A DNA stretch of 64,000 bases from Saccharothrix sp. S26 (GTDB lineage Bacteria; Actinomycetota; Actinomycetes; Mycobacteriales; Pseudonocardiaceae): NCBI RefSeq assembly GCF_021390395.1, contig NZ_JAJUWT010000008.1:124001-188000 (forward strand), read 5' to 3'. Position numbers and translations under genes: made by a program. The notes below the pieces were generated by a model. That model searched no databases and was not told where the DNA came from. It saw only the letters and a list, made by a program, of their open reading frames with translations. This document shows positions 1 through 9,578 of the stretch, piece after piece. Within the stretch, counting starts at the first letter, position 1. Every line of letters begins with the position of its first letter.

Positions 1-1
1 G

Positions 2-283
2 ATCATGCTGCCCGCCGTGCGGCCGGGCCTGGTCACCGTGGGCCTGTTCGCGTTCCTGACCTCGTGGAGCGAGTTCTTCGCGCCGCTGATCCTGCTCAAC
101 TCGACCGACAAGTTCACCACCACCCTCGCCGTGGTCAACCTGCGCACCGCGAGCCACGGATCGATCGACTACGCCGCGCTGGAGGCGGGGGTGGTGTTCA
201 TGGCAGTGCCCTGCCTCGTGCTCTTCGCCGCCATGCAACGCAGCTACGTCCGCGGGTTCACCTCAGGGGCCGTCAAGGGCTGA
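2..283 (+). CDS. Carbohydrate ABC transporter permease, C-terminal part (5' end outside window)
   Basis: This is the C-terminal ~94 residues of a MalG-type inner-membrane permease of a binding-protein-dependent sugar importer. The visible part has the late membrane segments, the SWSEFFAPLILLNSTDKFTTTL stretch typical of MalG-like proteins that act on sugars, and the usual short basic C-terminus ending SGAVKG. The frame is open to the window edge, so the start lies upstream. It precedes secreted glycosidases, which suggests it imports sugars they release. The substrate cannot be told from the sequence. Confidence 0.88.
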   Translation: MMLPAVRPGLVTVGLFAFLTSWSEFFAPLILLNSTDKFTTTLAVVNLRTASHGSIDYAALEAGVVFMAVPCLVLFAAMQRSYVRGFTSGAVKG

Positions 284-332
284 ACCCGCGGGTCCGACGC
301 TGCTTCGTCCGGCAATCGGAAGGAAGATCGTC

Positions 333-1211
333 GTGTCACGACCATGGATGAGAACGCTGATCGGCGGGGTGGCCCTCGCGCTGGCGTTGAGCGGCGGGGG
401 CGTCGCGCAGGCCCAGCAGGAGCAGGCCCGGCAGGAGCGGGCCCGTGACGTCACGGCCGCCGCCAACCCGGCGACCTGGAGCCCGCCGTCGAACCTGGTC
501 ACCCCGCTCAACCAGGTGTGGTCGCACCAGGAGAGCACCTACGGCGACCTGTACGGGTTCCGCAACTACGGCTGGGACCAGGTCTTCGCCAACGGTGGCT
601 ACCTGAACTTCTGCGTGCGGTGGGACTCGTCGGCCCCGGTGAGCGCCTCGCTGCGCGACCGCATCCACGCCAAGCTCGCCGAGCAGTACGCGAAGTGGAT
701 GGACCTGATGGTGGGCCACAACAACTGGCCCTACGCGCAGGTGCCCATCAAGGTCGTCGGCTGGGCGGTGCGCGACCGCAACACGTTGCAGTGGACCGAC
801 AACTCGGTCGACATCTACGTCAACAACATCCGCGAGAACGCGCCGCAGTGCGCCGAACCGTGCGGCCGGTTCTTCGTCCGCGACGGCCAGTACCGCAACT
901 GCCCGGGCGGGGTGGCGCGGCACTACGACCAGTCGCTGTGGCTGACCGCCGGGATGGGCGGCGGCGCGGGCGGCGACTGGGGCCAGCGCATCGGCAGCGA
1001 GTACTTCGTGAACAACCTAAGCTCGCCCAACGTGCACATCCTGCTGCACGAGATCGGCCACACGTTCGGGCTGGACGACTTCTACGACTGGACGCCGTCC
1101 GGCGTGGGCGGCTTCCTGATGAAGGCGGGCAGCGCGAGCACCATCACCGAGTTCGACGCCTGGATGTTCCGCGACTGGTGGCGGCACCTGAAGAGCCGCT
1201 ACGGCCGCTGA
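333..1211 (+). CDS. Secreted zinc metalloprotease-like protein (HExxHxxGxxD)
   Basis: A 292-residue exported protein. A Sec signal peptide covers residues 1-28 with a likely AQA cleavage site. Near the C-terminus H239-E240-I-G-H243-T-F-G246-L-D-D249 matches the extended HExxHxxGxxD zinc motif of metzincin-like peptidases (snapalysin uses Asp as third ligand). FLMKAG about 30 residues later may be the Met-turn. Several Cys pairs in the middle fit an extracellular fold. The GTG start at 333 is chosen because AAGGAAG lies 8-10 bases upstream and the signal peptide begins directly there. It follows the permease by 49 bases, and a strong hairpin separates it from the next gene. The exact peptidase family was not recognised. 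Confidence 0.72.
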   Translation: MSRPWMRTLIGGVALALALSGGGVAQAQQEQARQERARDVTAAANPATWSPPSNLVTPLNQVWSHQESTYGDLYGFRNYGWDQVFANGGYLNFCVRWDSSAPVSASLRDRIHAKLAEQYAKWMDLMVGHNNWPYAQVPIKVVGWAVRDRNTLQWTDNSVDIYVNNIRENAPQCAEPCGRFFVRDGQYRNCPGGVARHYDQSLWLTAGMGGGAGGDWGQRIGSEYFVNNLSSPNVHILLHEIGHTFGLDDFYDWTPSGVGGFLMKAGSASTITEFDAWMFRDWWRHLKSRYGR

Positions 1212-1217
1212 GCGACC

Positions 1218-1259
1218 GCCGGTCCCACCGCCGACCGCGCCGTCGGCGGTGGGACCGGC
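1218..1259. terminator. Perfect 18-bp hairpin, likely transcription terminator
   Basis: Arms 1218-1235 and 1242-1259 are exact reverse complements around a 6-base loop, starting 7 bases after the metalloprotease stop. There is no T-run, which is usual for actinobacterial terminators. It suggests that the GH127 gene is separately transcribed. Confidence 0.75.
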
Positions 1260-1284
1260 ACCCCTGCCACGGAAGGTGACGCGC

Positions 1285-3783
1285 ATGTCCCTGCCCACCC
1301 CCAACCGGCGCGCGGTGCTGCGCGCGGGCGCGATCGCCGCCACGGTCACCGCGCTGCCCGCGCTGCCCGCCGGCGTCGCCACCGCCGACCCGGCGGCCAC
1401 CGCCGCGAGACCCGACGCGGGCGTCTCGGCCCACGCGTTCCCGCTCGGCGCGGTGACGCTGCTGGCCGGGCCGTTCCAGACCAACACCTCGCGCACGCAC
1501 GCCTACCTGAAGTTCCTCGACCCGGACCGGCTGCTGCACACGTTCCGCCTCAACGTCGGCCTGCCGTCGTCGGCCGTCCCGTGCGGCGGGTGGGAGTCGC
1601 CGACGACCGAGCTGCGCGGCCACTCCACCGGCCACGTGCTCACCGCGCTCGCCCAGAGCTACGCGAGCACCGGCGACACCGCGTTCCGCGCGAAGGGCGA
1701 CTACCTGGTGACCCAGCTCGCCGCCTGCCAGGACCGGGCCGCGGCCGCCGGGTTCAACACCGGCTACCTGTCCGCGTTCCCGGAGAGCTTCATCGACCGG
1801 GTGGAGGCCCGCCGGCCGGTCTGGGCGCCCTACTACACGCTGCACAAGATCATGGCCGGGCTGCTGGACCAGCACCTGCTGGCGGGCAACGCCCAGGCGC
1901 TCACCGTGCTGACCCGCATGGCGGCGTGGGTCGGCTGGCGCAACGGCAGGCTGACCCTGGCCCAGCGCCAGAACATGCTCAAGACCGAGTTCGGCGGCAT
2001 GAACGAGGTGCTGGCCAACCTGTACCAGCTCACCGGCGACCCGGCGCACCTCACCGCCGCCCAGCACTTCGACCACGCCGAGGTCTTCGACCCGCTGGCC
2101 GCCAACACCGACGCGCTCGACGGCTACCACGCCAACACCCAGATCCCGAAGGCGCTCGGCGCGATCCGCGAGTACCACGCCACCGGCCTGACCCGGTACC
2201 GCGACATCGCCGCGAACTTCTGGACCATCGTGGTCGGCTCGCACACCTACGCCATCGGCGGCAACTCCAACGGCGAGTACTTCAAGGCACCGGGCCGGAT
2301 CGCGTCCGAGCTGTCGGACCACACGTGCGAGTGCTGCAACACCTACAACATGCTCAAGCTGACCCGCCAGCTGTTCCGCACCGACCCGCGGGCGCACTAC
2401 TTCGACTTCCACGAGAAGGCCCTCTACAACCACCTGCTCGGCGGGCAGGACCCGTCGTCCGCGCACGGCCACCACAGCTACTACGTGCCGCTGCGGCCCG
2501 GCGGCCTGCGCACCTACAGCAACGACTACCAGGACTTCACCTGCTGCCACGGCACCGGGATGGAGACCAACACCAAGCACGGCGACAGCGTCTACTTCCA
2601 CTCCGGCCACACCCTGTACGTCAACCTGTTCATCGCCTCGGTGCTCACCTGGCCGGGCCGGGAGATCAGCGTGCGGCAGGACACCGGGTTCCCCGAGTCA
2701 CCCGCCACCCGGCTCACCGTCACCGGGTCCGGCCCGATCGACCTGCGCGTGCGCATCCCGGCGTGGGCCGCCGGTGCCCAGCTCAAGCTCAACGGCGTGG
2801 TGCAGGACGTGCCCGCCGTGCCGGGCACCTACGCGCGCCTGGACCGGACGTGGAGCAGCGGCGACGTGGTCGACCTGAGCCTGCCGATGGCGCTGACCCG
2901 CGAAGCCGCGCCGGACAACCCGGCCGTGCAGGCGGTCCGGCACGGCCCGATCGTGCTGGCGGGCGGGTACGGCACGACGAACCTGACCTCGATGCCGACG
3001 TTGCAGCCCGCGACCTTGAAGGCCACGTCCACGCCGTTGCGGTACACGGCGACGGCGAGCACGGGCCAGGTGACGTTGCTGCCGTTCTACCAGATGCACG
3101 GGCAGCGCTACACGGTCTACTGGAACGTCACCGACACGCCCGCGCCGCCGCCGTTCATCGCGCACTACCCGTTCGACGAGGCGGCGGGCTCGGTCGCGGC
3201 GGACGCCACGGGCAACGGCCGGACCGCCACCCTCGCCGGCGGCGCGCGGTGGACCACGGGCCGCACCGGCTCGGCCGTCGACCTCGGCGGTTCCGGTGAG
3301 CACGTGCTGCTGCCGGTGGGGCTGCTGGCGGGCGCGACGGCGTTCAGCGTGGCCACCTGGGTGTGGCTGGGCGCGGTGGCCACGTGGGCGCGCGTGTTCG
3401 ACTTCGGCTCGGGCCCGAACGCGTACCTGTTCCTCACCCCTCGCAGCTCGGCGGGCGGCCCGCGGTTCGCCATCACCACCGGCGGGTCGGGCGCCGAGCA
3501 ACGCCTCGACGCGCCGGCGCCGCTGCCCACCGGGGTGTGGACGCACGTCGCCGTGACGCAGAGCGGCAACCTCGGCGTGCTCTACGTCAACGGCGTCGAA
3601 GCGGCCCGCAACCCGGCGCTGACCCTGCGGCCGGCCGCGCTCGGCAGCACCACGCAGAACTGGATCGGCCGCTCGCAGTACGCGGGCGACCCCTACCTGG
3701 ACGGGGCGGTGGACGGCTTCCGCGTCCACGGCCGCGCCCTCACCGCCGCCGAGGTGGCCGACCTGCACGCGACCGGCCGTTAG
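1285..3783 (+). CDS. Tat-exported GH127 (DUF1680) beta-L-arabinofuranosidase-like enzyme with C-terminal LamG-type domain
   Basis: An 832-residue protein. Residues 1-34 are a Tat signal (RRAVLRAG, hydrophobic core, ATA). Residues ~45-620 form the GH127 alpha/alpha barrel. The Cys/Glu zinc cluster of the family is visible as C348-E349-C350-C351 and C420-C421 in FTCCHGTGMET. E331 in SNGEYFK fits the acid/base Glu of the Bifidobacterium enzyme HypBA1, and one Cys of the C420/C421 pair would be the nucleophile. Residues ~630-832 form a concanavalin/LamG-like domain that probably binds carbohydrate. The ATG at 1285 is preferred over an in-frame GTG at 1249: GGAAGG precedes it and the Tat motif sits correctly. 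GH127 enzymes remove beta-L-arabinofuranose. Flanking GH43 genes fit an arabinoside-degrading block. Confidence 0.87.
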   Translation: MSLPTPNRRAVLRAGAIAATVTALPALPAGVATADPAATAARPDAGVSAHAFPLGAVTLLAGPFQTNTSRTHAYLKFLDPDRLLHTFRLNVGLPSSAVPCGGWESPTTELRGHSTGHVLTALAQSYASTGDTAFRAKGDYLVTQLAACQDRAAAAGFNTGYLSAFPESFIDRVEARRPVWAPYYTLHKIMAGLLDQHLLAGNAQALTVLTRMAAWVGWRNGRLTLAQRQNMLKTEFGGMNEVLANLYQLTGDPAHLTAAQHFDHAEVFDPLAANTDALDGYHANTQIPKALGAIREYHATGLTRYRDIAANFWTIVVGSHTYAIGGNSNGEYFKAPGRIASELSDHTCECCNTYNMLKLTRQLFRTDPRAHYFDFHEKALYNHLLGGQDPSSAHGHHSYYVPLRPGGLRTYSNDYQDFTCCHGTGMETNTKHGDSVYFHSGHTLYVNLFIASVLTWPGREISVRQDTGFPESPATRLTVTGSGPIDLRVRIPAWAAGAQLKLNGVVQDVPAVPGTYARLDRTWSSGDVVDLSLPMALTREAAPDNPAVQAVRHGPIVLAGGYGTTNLTSMPTLQPATLKATSTPLRYTATASTGQVTLLPFYQMHGQRYTVYWNVTDTPAPPPFIAHYPFDEAAGSVAADATGNGRTATLAGGARWTTGRTGSAVDLGGSGEHVLLPVGLLAGATAFSVATWVWLGAVATWARVFDFGSGPNAYLFLTPRSSAGGPRFAITTGGSGAEQRLDAPAPLPTGVWTHVAVTQSGNLGVLYVNGVEAARNPALTLRPAALGSTTQNWIGRSQYAGDPYLDGAVDGFRVHGRALTAAEVADLHATGR

Positions 3784-3812
3784 CCCAAGTCCCCCACGGT
3801 TAGGACCCACCC

Positions 3813-5237
3813 ATGCGCACCCGACACCGGGCGGTGAGGCTGGGCGCGGTACTCGCGCTCGTCGCCTCCGCCACCGTCACCCCGGCCGCGTTCGCGGCCA
3901 ACCCGATCGTCACGAGCTACTACACCGCCGACCCCGCGCCACTGGTCGTCGGCAACACCCTGTACATCTACGCGGGCCGCGACGAAGCACCCGCGGGCAC
4001 CGACAACTTCGTCATGCGCGAGTGGCGGGTGTTGTCCTCGACGGACGCCGCCACCTGGACCGACCACGGCGCGCGGGCGAACGTCGGCACGTTCCCGTGG
4101 GCGGGCGCGGACGCGTGGGCGAGCGAGGTCGAGCCGAAGAACGGCAAGTACTACTGGTACACCTCGGTCAACGGCACCGGTCCGGGCTGGATGGACATCG
4201 GCGTCGCGGTCGGCGACACCCCGCTGGGGCCGTTCCGCGACGCCAAGGGCGGCCCGCTGGTCAGCGACGGCACGCCCAACTCGTCCGGGCTGAACATCGA
4301 CCCGACGGTGTTCACCGACGACGACGGCCAGTCCTACCTGTACTGGGGCGGCTACTGGGGCGCACGCGCGGCGAAGCTGAAGCCGAACATGGTCGAGCTG
4401 GACGGCCCGGTGACCACCCCGCAGGGCTTGGCGAACTTCTGGGAAGCACCCTGGATGTTCAAGCGCAACGGCCTGTACTACCTGATGTACGCGGCCAACG
4501 ACACCAACGGCTGCGTCACCGACTCCAACTACGCCTGCCAGCGCTACGCCACCGCCACCAACCCGCTGGGACCGTGGACGCACCGCGGCGTCGTGCTCGA
4601 CCGGGTCTCCTCGACCACCAACCACGCGGGCGTGGTGCAGTTCAACGGCCAGTACTACATCGTCTACCACAACGCCAACGCGCCCGGCGGCGGCAACTTC
4701 CGCCGTTCCGTCGCGGTGGACCTGCTGCACTTCAACGCCGACGGCACGATGCGCAAGGTCACCCAGACCACGACCGGCCCGCCGCCCAACCCCGCCGGCG
4801 GCGGCGGCACGAACCTCGCGCCGTCGGCGACCGCGTCCACTTCGTACGTCTCGGCGTGGGAGTCGCTGGCCGCGCTCAACAACGGCGGCACGCCCGCGAG
4901 CTCCGCGGACCGCTCGAACCTCGCCTACGGCAACTGGCCCGAGCGCGGCACGCAGTGGGTCGAGTACCAGTGGCCGACCGCCAAGTCGGTCAACCGCGTG
5001 GCCACCTACTGGTTCGACGACGACCAGGGCATCGACCTGCCGGCTTCGTGCGCGGTGCAGTACTGGAACGGCAGCGCGTACGTCGACGTGCCCGGCCAGT
5101 CGGCGTGCGGCGTCGCCGGGAACGCGTTCAACACGACGACGTTCACCGCCGTGACGACCACGCGGCTGCGGTTGTCGATCACCTCGAAGCCCGACTTCTC
5201 GACGGGGGTGTTGGAATGGCAGGCCTTCCAGGCGTGA
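3813..5237 (+). CDS. Secreted GH43-family glycosidase with C-terminal F5/8-type-C-like module
   Basis: A 474-residue exported enzyme. The signal peptide is residues 1-28. Residues ~30-315 form a five-bladed GH43 domain, with candidate catalytic residues D40 (TADPAPL, general base), D163 (NIDPTVF, pKa modulator) and E211 (WEAPW, general acid). After a GGGG linker, residues ~330-474 form a discoidin-like carbohydrate-binding domain that closely resembles the last module of the next enzyme. GH43 enzymes are inverting arabinofuranosidases, arabinanases or xylosidases; which one is unresolved. It starts 29 bases after the GH127 gene and its stop overlaps the next start, so it is probably co-transcribed with both. 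Confidence 0.85.
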   Translation: MRTRHRAVRLGAVLALVASATVTPAAFAANPIVTSYYTADPAPLVVGNTLYIYAGRDEAPAGTDNFVMREWRVLSSTDAATWTDHGARANVGTFPWAGADAWASEVEPKNGKYYWYTSVNGTGPGWMDIGVAVGDTPLGPFRDAKGGPLVSDGTPNSSGLNIDPTVFTDDDGQSYLYWGGYWGARAAKLKPNMVELDGPVTTPQGLANFWEAPWMFKRNGLYYLMYAANDTNGCVTDSNYACQRYATATNPLGPWTHRGVVLDRVSSTTNHAGVVQFNGQYYIVYHNANAPGGGNFRRSVAVDLLHFNADGTMRKVTQTTTGPPPNPAGGGGTNLAPSATASTSYVSAWESLAALNNGGTPASSADRSNLAYGNWPERGTQWVEYQWPTAKSVNRVATYWFDDDQGIDLPASCAVQYWNGSAYVDVPGQSACGVAGNAFNTTTFTAVTTTRLRLSITSKPDFSTGVLEWQAFQA

Positions 5238-8200
5238 CCCGGCGGCTGGCGGCCGCGGTGGTGCTCGGCGCGCTGCTCGTGCCCGTGCCCGCCGCCTCGG
5301 CCGCGCAGACGATCGGCTACCCCGCGTTCACCGGTCCCCCGGTCCCCGCGCCGCCGGTCGGCTACAGCACGGGCAGCACCCTGCGCGCGATCTACGACGC
5401 CGAGAGCGTCGGCACCGACTTCTGGGTGGACCGGCTGCTCGCCCGACCCGGCGACGACCCGGCCGGCCCGTGGCTGATGACCCGCGGCCGGGGCCTGTTC
5501 ATGTACACCCACAACCCGGCCGTGATCGGCTTCGGCGGCAACGTCGCCTACTGGGACAACATCAGCAGCCAGAACGCCTACGCCGTCACGGTCGGCTCGG
5601 GGACGTTGACCGAGCAGGTGTCGAGCCGGTGGCAGGCGCCGAGCCACTGGAAGGGCGTCTACACCGGGACCGGCGTGCGGGTCGAGGTGGCGAAGTTCAT
5701 CACGCACAACAACGTCGCCGTCACCAACCTCACCGTCACCAACACCGGCTCGGCGTCGGCCACCGTGCCGCTGCGCGTCACCTCGCCGTACGCGACGACG
5801 GTCAGCGGCGCGGAGCTGACCGGCTCCCGGCAGGTGAAGAACAACCTCACCACCATCCGGCCGAGGCTGTCGGGTGACGGGTTCACCGCCGCGAGCGGCG
5901 CGCTGACCCGGTCGGTCACGCTGGGCGCGGGCCAGTCGGTCACCACCAAGGTCGTGATGGGCTTCGTCACCGACGAGATCCCCGAGTCGCTGACCGAGTA
6001 CGACGCCTACCGCGGCCACTCGCCGCCGGTCGCGTTCGCCACCCACGTGCGCGACTACAACCGGTGGTGGGCGGACAACATCCCCTACATCGACGTGCCC
6101 GATCCGGCGATCAAGAAGAACGTCTACTACCGCTGGTGGCTGATGCGCTTCAACCACCTCGACGTGGACATCCCCGGCCAGGACTTCCAGTTCCCGGTCT
6201 CGATCGAGGGCGTCACCGGCTACAACAACGCGATCGCGCTGACCCAGCCGATGCACATCGACGACCTGAAGTACCTGCGCGACCCGGTGTACTCGTACGG
6301 GCCGTGGCTGTCGGTGGGCCAGTCGTCCAAGGGCGGCCGGTTCATGGACAACCCGGGTGACCCGGAGAACTGGTCGAACTCCTACACCCAGTACATCTCC
6401 GAGGCGGCCTGGCGCAGCTACCAGGTCCACGGCGGCCAGCCCGCCATCGCCGGGAACCTCGCCAAGTACGCCGAGGGTGACGTCAAGGGCCAGTTGGCCA
6501 CCTACGACACCAACAACAACGGCGTCATCGAGTACGACTGGGGCGCGATGACGGGCAACGACGCCGACGCGGTGTCGTTCGACTGGCGGGCGGGCAACCT
6601 CGACCGGGCCGAGACGGCGTACGTGTGGAGCGGCGCGGTGGCCGCGCAGCAGGCGTACTCGCTGATCGGCGACACGGCCAAGGCGACCGAGATGCAAACG
6701 CTTGCCGACCGCATCCGCAACGGCGTGGTGAACACCCTGTGGAACCCGTCGCGCCAGTTGCTGGAGCACAAGCACGTGGCCACGAACACGCACGTGCCGT
6801 GGAAGGAGATCAACAACTACTACCCGTTCTCGGTCGGCCTGATGCCGAACACCGACCAGTACAAGCAGGCGCTGCGGCTGTTCGCCGACCCGGCCGAGTA
6901 CCCGGTGTTCCCGTTCTACACGGCCAACCAGCGCGACAAGGCCGAGGCCGCGCAGGCGGGCCACCCCGGGTCGAACAACTTCTCCACCATCAACTCCACC
7001 GTGCAGTTCCGGCTGTACTCGTCGGTGCTGCGCAACTACCCGAACCAGTGGATGACCGCGGAGGACTACAAGAAGCTGCTCTACTGGAACGCCTGGGCGC
7101 AGTACATCGGCGGCAACACGCAGTGGCCCGACGCCAACGAGTTCTGGGCGAACTGGAACGCGGGCACCAGGACCATCGACTACCGCTCGTGGATCCACCA
7201 CAACATCCTGGGCAGCAGCAACTGGACCGTGATCGAGGACGTGGCCGGGTTGCGCCCGCGCACCGACAGCCGCGTCGAGCTGTCGCCCATCCCCATCGGG
7301 TGGTCGCACTTCGCGGTGAACAACCTGCGTTACCGCAACATGGACCTGAGCGTGGTGTGGGACGACCCGGCCGACGGCGTCACCCGCTACAACGGGGTGC
7401 CGCAGGGGTACTCGGTCTACCTCAACGGCACGCGTGCGTTCACGGTCGACCGGCTCACCCGCGTGCTGTACGACCCGGCCACCGGTGAGGTCACGTTCCC
7501 GTCCGGTGCGGGCGCGGTGAACTACCGCGCGGTGATCGGCGGGTTGCAGGCGCCGCAGAACGTCGCGCACGGCAGCGCGCGGATGGTCGACATGTTCGCC
7601 AAGGCGGGCGTGGACCTCACCTCGACCGCGCCGAACCTGGCGCAGGGCGCGGCCGTCACGGCGTCGTACACGGCGTCCGGCACGTCCACCGGCGCGGCGG
7701 TCGACGGGTTCCCGATCAACGAGCCGCTGTGGGGCACGGCGGGCTCGCCGAACGCCGCGGACTGGTACGAGGTCGACTTCCGGCAGCAGCGGGCGGTCGA
7801 CGAGGTGCGGCTGTACTTCCGCGACGACCGGGCGGGCAACCGCTACCGCGCGCCGTCGTCGTACGCGGTCCAGTACTGGAACGGCTCGGCCTGGGTGGGC
7901 GCGGCGGGGCAGGCGAAGACGCCGTCGACGCCGAGGGCGAACTACAACCGGGTGCGGTTCACGCCGGTGACGACCCAGCGGATCCGGGTGCAGGTGACGC
8001 ACGCGTCCGGGTTCAAGACGGCGTTGACCGAGGTGAAGGCGTACAACCGGGGCGGTGGCGGCGATCCGCGGCCGCCGGTGAACCTGGCCGCGACCGCCAC
8101 GCCGTCGGCGTCCTACACCTCGCCGTGGGAGTCGGTGGCCGCGATCAACGACGGCGTCGACCCGCCGTCGTCCAACGACACCGCCAACCCCCGGTGGGGC

Positions 8201-8500
8201 ACCTGGCCGGAGACCGGCGAGCAGTGGGCCGAGCTGACGTGGGCCTCGGCGCAGTCGGTGCGGTCGGCGCGGGTGTACTTCTTCGACGACGGCGGGGGAG
8301 TGCGCGTGCCGGCGTCGTGGCGGCTCCAGCACTGGAACGGCTCCGGGTACGTCGACGTGCCGGGTGCGAGCGGCTACCCGGTCGCGGCGGACGCCTATCA
8401 GGAGGTGGCGTTCGCCCCGGTGAGCACCACGCGGTTGCGGGTGGTGCTCCGCAGCGGCGCCGGGTCGGTCGGGTTGCTGGAGGTGAAGGCGTTCGGGTGA
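5234..8500 (+). CDS. Secreted large glycoside hydrolase (MGH1-like alpha/alpha barrel) with two C-terminal discoidin-like modules
   Basis: About 1,088 residues. The signal peptide is MTRRLAAAVVLGALL...ASA. Residues ~30-240 form a beta-sandwich. Residues ~270-710 form an (alpha/alpha)6-type catalytic region with many Trp, Tyr and acidic residues (for example EYDWGAMTGNDADAVSFDW and WKEINNYYPF), like GH63/GH37-style MGH1 domains. Two F5/8-C-like modules follow, ~800-945 and ~960-1088. The GTG at 5234 overlaps the upstream stop as GTGA, indicating translational coupling, and gives a standard signal peptide; an in-frame ATG at 5216 would add six residues. The substrate is unknown, but the operon partners suggest arabinose-containing polysaccharide. 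Confidence 0.78.
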   Translation: MTRRLAAAVVLGALLVPVPAASAAQTIGYPAFTGPPVPAPPVGYSTGSTLRAIYDAESVGTDFWVDRLLARPGDDPAGPWLMTRGRGLFMYTHNPAVIGFGGNVAYWDNISSQNAYAVTVGSGTLTEQVSSRWQAPSHWKGVYTGTGVRVEVAKFITHNNVAVTNLTVTNTGSASATVPLRVTSPYATTVSGAELTGSRQVKNNLTTIRPRLSGDGFTAASGALTRSVTLGAGQSVTTKVVMGFVTDEIPESLTEYDAYRGHSPPVAFATHVRDYNRWWADNIPYIDVPDPAIKKNVYYRWWLMRFNHLDVDIPGQDFQFPVSIEGVTGYNNAIALTQPMHIDDLKYLRDPVYSYGPWLSVGQSSKGGRFMDNPGDPENWSNSYTQYISEAAWRSYQVHGGQPAIAGNLAKYAEGDVKGQLATYDTNNNGVIEYDWGAMTGNDADAVSFDWRAGNLDRAETAYVWSGAVAAQQAYSLIGDTAKATEMQTLADRIRNGVVNTLWNPSRQLLEHKHVATNTHVPWKEINNYYPFSVGLMPNTDQYKQALRLFADPAEYPVFPFYTANQRDKAEAAQAGHPGSNNFSTINSTVQFRLYSSVLRNYPNQWMTAEDYKKLLYWNAWAQYIGGNTQWPDANEFWANWNAGTRTIDYRSWIHHNILGSSNWTVIEDVAGLRPRTDSRVELSPIPIGWSHFAVNNLRYRNMDLSVVWDDPADGVTRYNGVPQGYSVYLNGTRAFTVDRLTRVLYDPATGEVTFPSGAGAVNYRAVIGGLQAPQNVAHGSARMVDMFAKAGVDLTSTAPNLAQGAAVTASYTASGTSTGAAVDGFPINEPLWGTAGSPNAADWYEVDFRQQRAVDEVRLYFRDDRAGNRYRAPSSYAVQYWNGSAWVGAAGQAKTPSTPRANYNRVRFTPVTTQRIRVQVTHASGFKTALTEVKAYNRGGGGDPRPPVNLAATATPSASYTSPWESVAAINDGVDPPSSNDTANPRWGTWPETGEQWAELTWASAQSVRSARVYFFDDGGGVRVPASWRLQHWNGSGYVDVPGASGYPVAADAYQEVAFAPVSTTRLRVVLRSGAGSVGLLEVKAFG

Positions 8501-8506
8501 CGCGGC

Positions 8507-8534
8507 GGGGGACCGGCCGCGGGGCCGGTCCCCC
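8507..8534. terminator. 12-bp GC hairpin between convergent genes
   Basis: Arms 8507-8518 (GGGGGACCGGCC) and 8523-8534 are exact complements with a 4-base loop, 6 bases after the glycosidase stop. The next gene is read towards it from the other strand, so it could serve both. Confidence 0.75.
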
Positions 8535-8548
8535 TCGGTGCGACGGTG

Positions 8549-9088
8549 TCAGCAGCCGCCGCAGTTGTAGTAAGTGACGTCCCAGTGGTTGCTCTCCAGG
8601 TAGTAGACGTTCCCGGAGCCGGACTGCCACTTGTTGCCGCCGATGTAGGCGAAGGTGCCGCGGATGTAGTTGCCGAGGCAGGTGGAGAGGCTGAAGTCGA
8701 GCTTGTAGCCGTTCCAGTGGCTGTAGGTGCCGCTGGCGTGGCCGGTCTCGGTGCCGCCGGTGATGTTGAGCGCGCAGCCGGTGGCCCGCTTGAGGGTCTC
8801 CGCCCCCTGCACCGTGGTCAGGTTGATCTGCTCGAACGACGTGCAGGTGGAGTTGTAGCGGTCGCTGCACCCGCCGCTGGAGGACCACGTGATGCCCGCG
8901 GTGCGGAAGCGGGAGGCGGCCTGCGAGTGGGTCAGCTTGGTGACCAGGGCGGTGACCGGGGTGTCGGCGGCGGGGGCGAAGACGGTGTCCTCGACGGCCG
9001 GGGCGGCCGAGGCCGTCATCGCGCCGGTGATGGCGAGCAGCGCCGTGGCGACGGCCACGAAGGCGGCGCGGAATCGAGCGGTGCGCAT
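8549..9088 (-). CDS. Small secreted Cys-containing protein of unknown function
   Basis: A 179-residue exported protein. The signal peptide is residues 1-29, ending ASA. The mature part carries six or more Cys residues in pairs and a segment ITGGTETGHASGTYSHWNG followed by YKLDF. His/Ser/Asp spacing there (HAxG..SHxNG.K.D) loosely resembles the metal pocket of D-Ala-D-Ala-type peptidases, but this is only a pattern impression. The start is supported by AAAGGA about 9 bases upstream. It is transcribed alone, convergent with the glycosidase operon. It could be an extracellular enzyme, inhibitor or wall-associated protein; no family is assigned. Confidence 0.6.
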   Translation of the reverse strand: MRTARFRAAFVAVATALLAITGAMTASAAPAVEDTVFAPAADTPVTALVTKLTHSQAASRFRTAGITWSSSGGCSDRYNSTCTSFEQINLTTVQGAETLKRATGCALNITGGTETGHASGTYSHWNGYKLDFSLSTCLGNYIRGTFAYIGGNKWQSGSGNVYYLESNHWDVTYYNCGGC

Positions 9089-9578
9089 GGGGGAGTCGTC
9101 CTTTCGACGGGCACCCCTCCGCGACCCGGGTCCGCAGGTCGGCGCAGGGGTGCTGCAGGGGTCGTCGGACAGCAGCCTAGGTGCCGGCTAGTCACCGCAC
9201 AGCGGCCAAGTGGGACATTTTCTCACCAAGCGTGCCGTGGTATGGCGGGCTCTGGTCGTCCGCGGCGCTTCCTTGCCGGGAACCGGCAACGAACGCCGGT
9301 GCGGAGCGGCCGGGGTGCGACCTTGTCCGGCGGTCTCCCCGGGACCAGTATTGGTGCAGGTCAGGGAGGGGCCGAGGGGAAGAGGGGCCGGGGGGATCGA
9401 GGGGGAACGGTTCCACGCCCGTCGGGGGAGCGGGAACCGGTCGGCGCACCGCGGCACGGGCAGCACGTCCGCGCTTCGGTGCGCCGACCTGTCCGCGCGG
9501 CCGGAAATCGGCCGGCGCGATCACCGCGTCGGCCCTACGGTGTCCGGCGACGGTGTTCGGACCTTGAGGAGGACTGAG
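9089..9578. other. Gene-free interval upstream of the ribosomal protection gene
   Basis: About 490 bases between a secreted-protein gene read left and a GTPase gene read right. No convincing coding frame was seen. It must hold both divergent promoters. A clean AGGAGG lies at 9567-9572 at its right end. Confidence 0.6.

Noticed and set aside
5006..8332. 1,100-codon open frame antisense to the large glycosidase
   Set aside because: Shadow frame with Arg/Val/His-rich low-complexity translation and no motif.
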